Of a stretch of DNA of 64,000 bases, positions 61,275 through 64,000 are shown one piece after another. The stretch lies in NCBI RefSeq assembly GCF_005886105.2, contig NZ_PNCO02000002.1, forward strand, positions 744,001 through 808,000, in the 5' to 3' direction. The notes below the pieces were generated by a model. That model was given only the letters and a program-made list of their open reading frames with translations. It did no database searches and was not told the DNA's origin. The number at the start of each line of letters is the position of its first letter. Position 1 is the stretch's first letter. The stretch is from Pseudoalteromonas galatheae. Lineage in GTDB: Bacteria > Pseudomonadota > Gammaproteobacteria > Enterobacterales > Alteromonadaceae. The translations under genes and the position numbers were made by a program.

Positions 61275-63401
61275 ATGAGAAATCCAATGTTACTGATTTT
61301 GAGTGCTATCTTGTCCTCTTCATGTGCTGTTGTTGAGGATGCCAAACGCGAGCACATCGGTCACTCAAATCATTCAACTCAATCAAGTCAGTCAAACCAC
61401 TCAGGCTATACACCGGTTTACTTTGATGTTGAACACTATAATCCAATTGGTGTCGTCCCCAGCGATGTGTTGTCAAAGCAAAATGATTGTAAATATGAGT
61501 ATATTGAACCTGAGCTTAAATCGTTGACTGCGCCTGATGTGCTTAAGTCAGAAAATGGAGCGCTAGACTTTACGCTGGCAGTACAGTATCAACAAAACAA
61601 AATAGCCAAATGTAATACTTGGTTAAGAAATTATGCTTACAAGCAAGGCGATCAAAAAGAATTTAAGAGTGCGCTCGTTGGGCCAACACTTAAACTGGCA
61701 CCTGGAGATATTTTAAGATTTCGCCTAGAGAATCGCTTACCAACTTGCGAGAGTTATACTGGTAAAAAAGATCAAAATTATTTATGTGCAAGCTCCGAAC
61801 ACGCAGGACATCACTCCGATATAAAGATGTCTAAAGAGGATGCAGAGGAGATGAACACGCCGCATAATTTTAATGTGACTAACTTCCACACTCATGGCCT
61901 GTGGGTGTCACCTAGCAAGCAAAGTGACAACGTACTATTGGAAGTTAAACCCGGGAAAGGGTTTCAATATGAAGTAAGAATACCAAAATCTCATCCTCAG
62001 GGGACTTTTTGGTACCATGCGCATGTACATGGTTCAACTGCACTTCAAGTATCTAGCGGGATGGCCGGGGCCATTATTATCGAAGGTGGAGATCCCAAAA
62101 AGGATATTCAAAACCAACCTCAGATAAAAGGCAAGAAAGAGCAAGTTATTGTGCTTCAACAGATTGCTTACGACTGTCATGGGCAAATCGAATATTACGA
62201 TGCTAAAAATCGACCAGCTGGTGTTCCAGTTTGCCAGATAGACGGCAAAGACTTTGACATCTTTGGTCCCGGCGAATGGCAACAAACTAAGCGGAGAACC
62301 TTAATCAATGGTCAGGTTGTACCCAAAGTAATTATGCGGCCCAATGAAATTCAGCGTTGGCGCTTTATCCATGCTGGTGTACGTGAAACAATTAAGCTTT
62401 CTGTTGTTCGTAAACCTAATTGGGAACAGGATATCAACCCTAAGCCATTAGGCTACTTGAATCAGATCTCTGTTGATGGTTTAAACACAGGCCGTTTGGA
62501 CAAATGGGATCTTAGCAGTGCGGTATCCTCAACTGAGCCGTTACAGCCAGGATATCGAGCAGATTATCTTTATCAAGCTCCGAGCAAAGAAGGGGTTTAC
62601 TGGCTAGTGGATTTGGATTCTGTGCCACAAAAATCACTTCAAGGTGTGCCAGAAGATACTGCAGAACTGATGCAAATTGTGGTAACCGGAGAACCCGTTT
62701 CTAAGGCCGAAGCCGTATTACCAACTAGCGCTGGGCTAGCGCAATATCGAGCCCATGAAGCACCAACTCAAGCTGAAATAAAAGCCATGGACAAGAGTAC
62801 GGATAAAGAAAGTATGATGTTTTACTTGGGCTCACGTGTTGCCGTGGATAGAGCGATAAAAAGCGCACAGAGCAAAAAAGTAGATTTCAGCTGTGAGAAT
62901 ATAGGGAATAAAGACGTTAATAATGGTGTGCTTCCTGATGATAATAAGCTTTCAGACGAAGAAAAATCCAAAGACCTTATTTTCTCTGTTGACGGCAAGC
63001 CTTATGGTGAGATTAGTAATCGAGAATTAACTCTTGGTACATGGCAAAGATGGGATTTGTGTACCCGAGGCCTTGCTCCAATGCATCCTTTCCACATTCA
63101 TGTGAATCCATTTTACGCGTCAAGAATAGGTCCTGACGGTGAGCAGCAATGGGTATGGCGGGATACATTGGCGATAGAAAAAGATAACGACTCGCCTGAC
63201 GATAAACACAAAGGTGAGAAGCAATCTAAAACTGCACCACATACAGTGATTTACAGTAAATATCGTTATCCAACATCACTCCCTGGATTTACTGGCGATG
63301 TAAAAAAACAGTACACAGGAGAGTTTGTATTGCATTGCCATATTCTAGATCATGAAGATCAGGGCATGATGCAAAAAGTAAAATTAGTTGAGAGTAACTA
63401 G
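61275..63401 (+). CDS. Multicopper oxidase lipoprotein
   Basis: 708 residues from ATG 61275 (GGGAG at 61264). The N-terminus has a lipobox ending SSSC, then a linker rich in His, Ser and Gln (HIGHSNHSTQSSQ). All four copper motifs are visible: FHTHGLWVSP, FWYHAHVHGS, HPFHIHVN and HCHILDHEDQGMM. That set is the trinuclear and type-1 copper of CueO/CotA/laccase-type enzymes. It would oxidise Cu(I), metals or phenols outside the cytoplasm. It is longer than CueO, with an insertion of charged residues near 570-600. It stands alone, with TGTAAT repeats upstream. Confidence 0.93.
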   Translation: MRNPMLLILSAILSSSCAVVEDAKREHIGHSNHSTQSSQSNHSGYTPVYFDVEHYNPIGVVPSDVLSKQNDCKYEYIEPELKSLTAPDVLKSENGALDFTLAVQYQQNKIAKCNTWLRNYAYKQGDQKEFKSALVGPTLKLAPGDILRFRLENRLPTCESYTGKKDQNYLCASSEHAGHHSDIKMSKEDAEEMNTPHNFNVTNFHTHGLWVSPSKQSDNVLLEVKPGKGFQYEVRIPKSHPQGTFWYHAHVHGSTALQVSSGMAGAIIIEGGDPKKDIQNQPQIKGKKEQVIVLQQIAYDCHGQIEYYDAKNRPAGVPVCQIDGKDFDIFGPGEWQQTKRRTLINGQVVPKVIMRPNEIQRWRFIHAGVRETIKLSVVRKPNWEQDINPKPLGYLNQISVDGLNTGRLDKWDLSSAVSSTEPLQPGYRADYLYQAPSKEGVYWLVDLDSVPQKSLQGVPEDTAELMQIVVTGEPVSKAEAVLPTSAGLAQYRAHEAPTQAEIKAMDKSTDKESMMFYLGSRVAVDRAIKSAQSKKVDFSCENIGNKDVNNGVLPDDNKLSDEEKSKDLIFSVDGKPYGEISNRELTLGTWQRWDLCTRGLAPMHPFHIHVNPFYASRIGPDGEQQWVWRDTLAIEKDNDSPDDKHKGEKQSKTAPHTVIYSKYRYPTSLPGFTGDVKKQYTGEFVLHCHILDHEDQGMMQKVKLVESN

Positions 63402-63683
63402 CTTAAACGCTAGTAACGCACGCATCTTTAGCTGCAAGCTTTTCGCTAACAGGGGCGTATGTACTTCTAATCGCTCGCTATTTGGTAAGTAAATTCGTCA
63501 GTCTCTAAGCTCTATTACCCAGATGGTAGTAGAACTTAGAGCGAGATAGGGGCAAGATTTGTCTGTCAAATAAGCGCAAAGTTTGCCCATGTTTGTATAA
63601 ATTAGATTCACCGCAATATGAAACCTGCACAAAGCCTGATTTACAACAGCTGTGACAAAAAAGTTACCCAGTTAGATCTATTG

Positions 63684-64000
63684 CTAACTTGCTAACTTGC
63701 CAAGTGCTGATTGCGCTTTTTTCTTAAGTGCTTTACTTAGTGCTTCGGCTATCACTTCTTGTAATAGTTGTTGTGCAGTTGCCACTTGGTTTTGGGCTTT
63801 GGCGATCGTCGCTAGCTGAAACTTGATTTGGCTTTTGTCCGGCATATCGTAGCTCGGGGTAGCTTCTTCAAGGTATTGACGCAAGGCGGCTGCCCCCTCG
63901 TTATGGTGGCGTGCTAGCTGTTGACTGAGTGTTCCAATAAGTACAAGTGAGCGGTACTTGGCTTTTTTCTGCTCTGGCGTCGTTGCTTCCATTCGAGCTG
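63684..64000 (-). CDS. TPR-like helical protein, 5' part possibly beyond window
   Basis: At least 102 residues on the minus strand. Helical, with tetratricopeptide-like pattern (ALRQYLEEATPSYD, KFQLATIAKAQNQVATAQQLLQEVI). An in-frame ATG is at 63992, but the frame stays open to the window edge, so the true start may be outside. Family not certain. Confidence 0.55.
   Translation of the reverse strand, partial: ARMEATTPEQKKAKYRSLVLIGTLSQQLARHHNEGAAALRQYLEEATPSYDMPDKSQIKFQLATIAKAQNQVATAQQLLQEVIAEALSKALKKKAQSALGKLAS

Noticed and set aside
1..64000. CRISPR arrays, tRNA, rRNA or integrase genes
   Set aside because: I saw no regularly spaced short repeats, no tRNA cloverleaf and no integrase or phage structural operon; the only tandem array (55749-56232) has a unit of about 147 bp without unique spacers.

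Overview
The window looks like the chromosome of a marine gammaproteobacterium of the Pseudoalteromonas type. This is an inference from gene content: several large TonB-dependent receptors, a secreted subtilisin with two PPC domains, type VI secretion cargo, an orphan Rhs tip, REP-like palindromes with a broken RAYT transposase, and moderately A+T-rich DNA. No rRNA, tRNA, CRISPR array or prophage was seen.

Layout. 1-7.8 kb: end of a DJ-1/PfpI gene and a YqhD-type alcohol dehydrogenase; a secreted CHAP enzyme facing an unusual HTH-membrane-NBR1-like protein; a decayed block (M48 protease fragment, broken Rhs toxin tip with an intact presumed immunity gene, RAYT remnant); an HxlR-controlled mdaB/peroxiredoxin operon. 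7.8-21 kb: a TonB receptor with a CopL-like Cys-rich gene, a lipoprotein, the M48-TM2-YidD-DUF4177 operon, an Asp/Glu racemase, a PepSY protein, a siderophore receptor and AraC regulator, and the subtilisin. 21.6-26.6 kb: a bufferin-type bufABC operon (copper-binding RiPP), a 263-bp inverted-repeat element, and an AraC regulator coupled to a degenerate GGDEF protein. 26.9-32 kb: a large TonB receptor with a metallophosphatase. 32-41.6 kb: a type VI module read leftwards: PAAR-like adaptor, 1302-residue VasX-like effector, four tandem immunity-like paralogues and one more membrane protein.

41.8-45 kb is a copper island: copZ facing copA-cueR, with two CueR-type promoters. From 45 to 55.7 kb lie two divergent operons that look like an uncharacterised biosynthetic locus: (unknown protein, NifS-like cysteine desulfurase, PLP aminotransferase) leftwards and (flavin amine oxidase, ThDP decarboxylase-like enzyme, BBE-type FAD oxidase) rightwards, with an unknown internally repeated protein between. 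The left operon carries a MerR/CueR-like promoter (long 19-bp spacer, same 12-base left arm as copA and copZ). The right operon has three TGTAA(C/T) hexamers spaced by exactly 10 bp and is flanked by copies of one two-hairpin repeat.

55.7-64 kb: the hairpin repeat array, a truncated DUF2000 gene, a DUF5924-like membrane protein, PaiB-like and GNAT genes facing a MocR regulator, a LprI-like protein, a multicopper oxidase lipoprotein and a TPR-like fragment. Copper handling recurs (bufABC, copZ/copA/cueR, multicopper oxidase, possibly the CopL-like pair), which makes the 45-55.7 kb locus the best candidate for an undescribed system.
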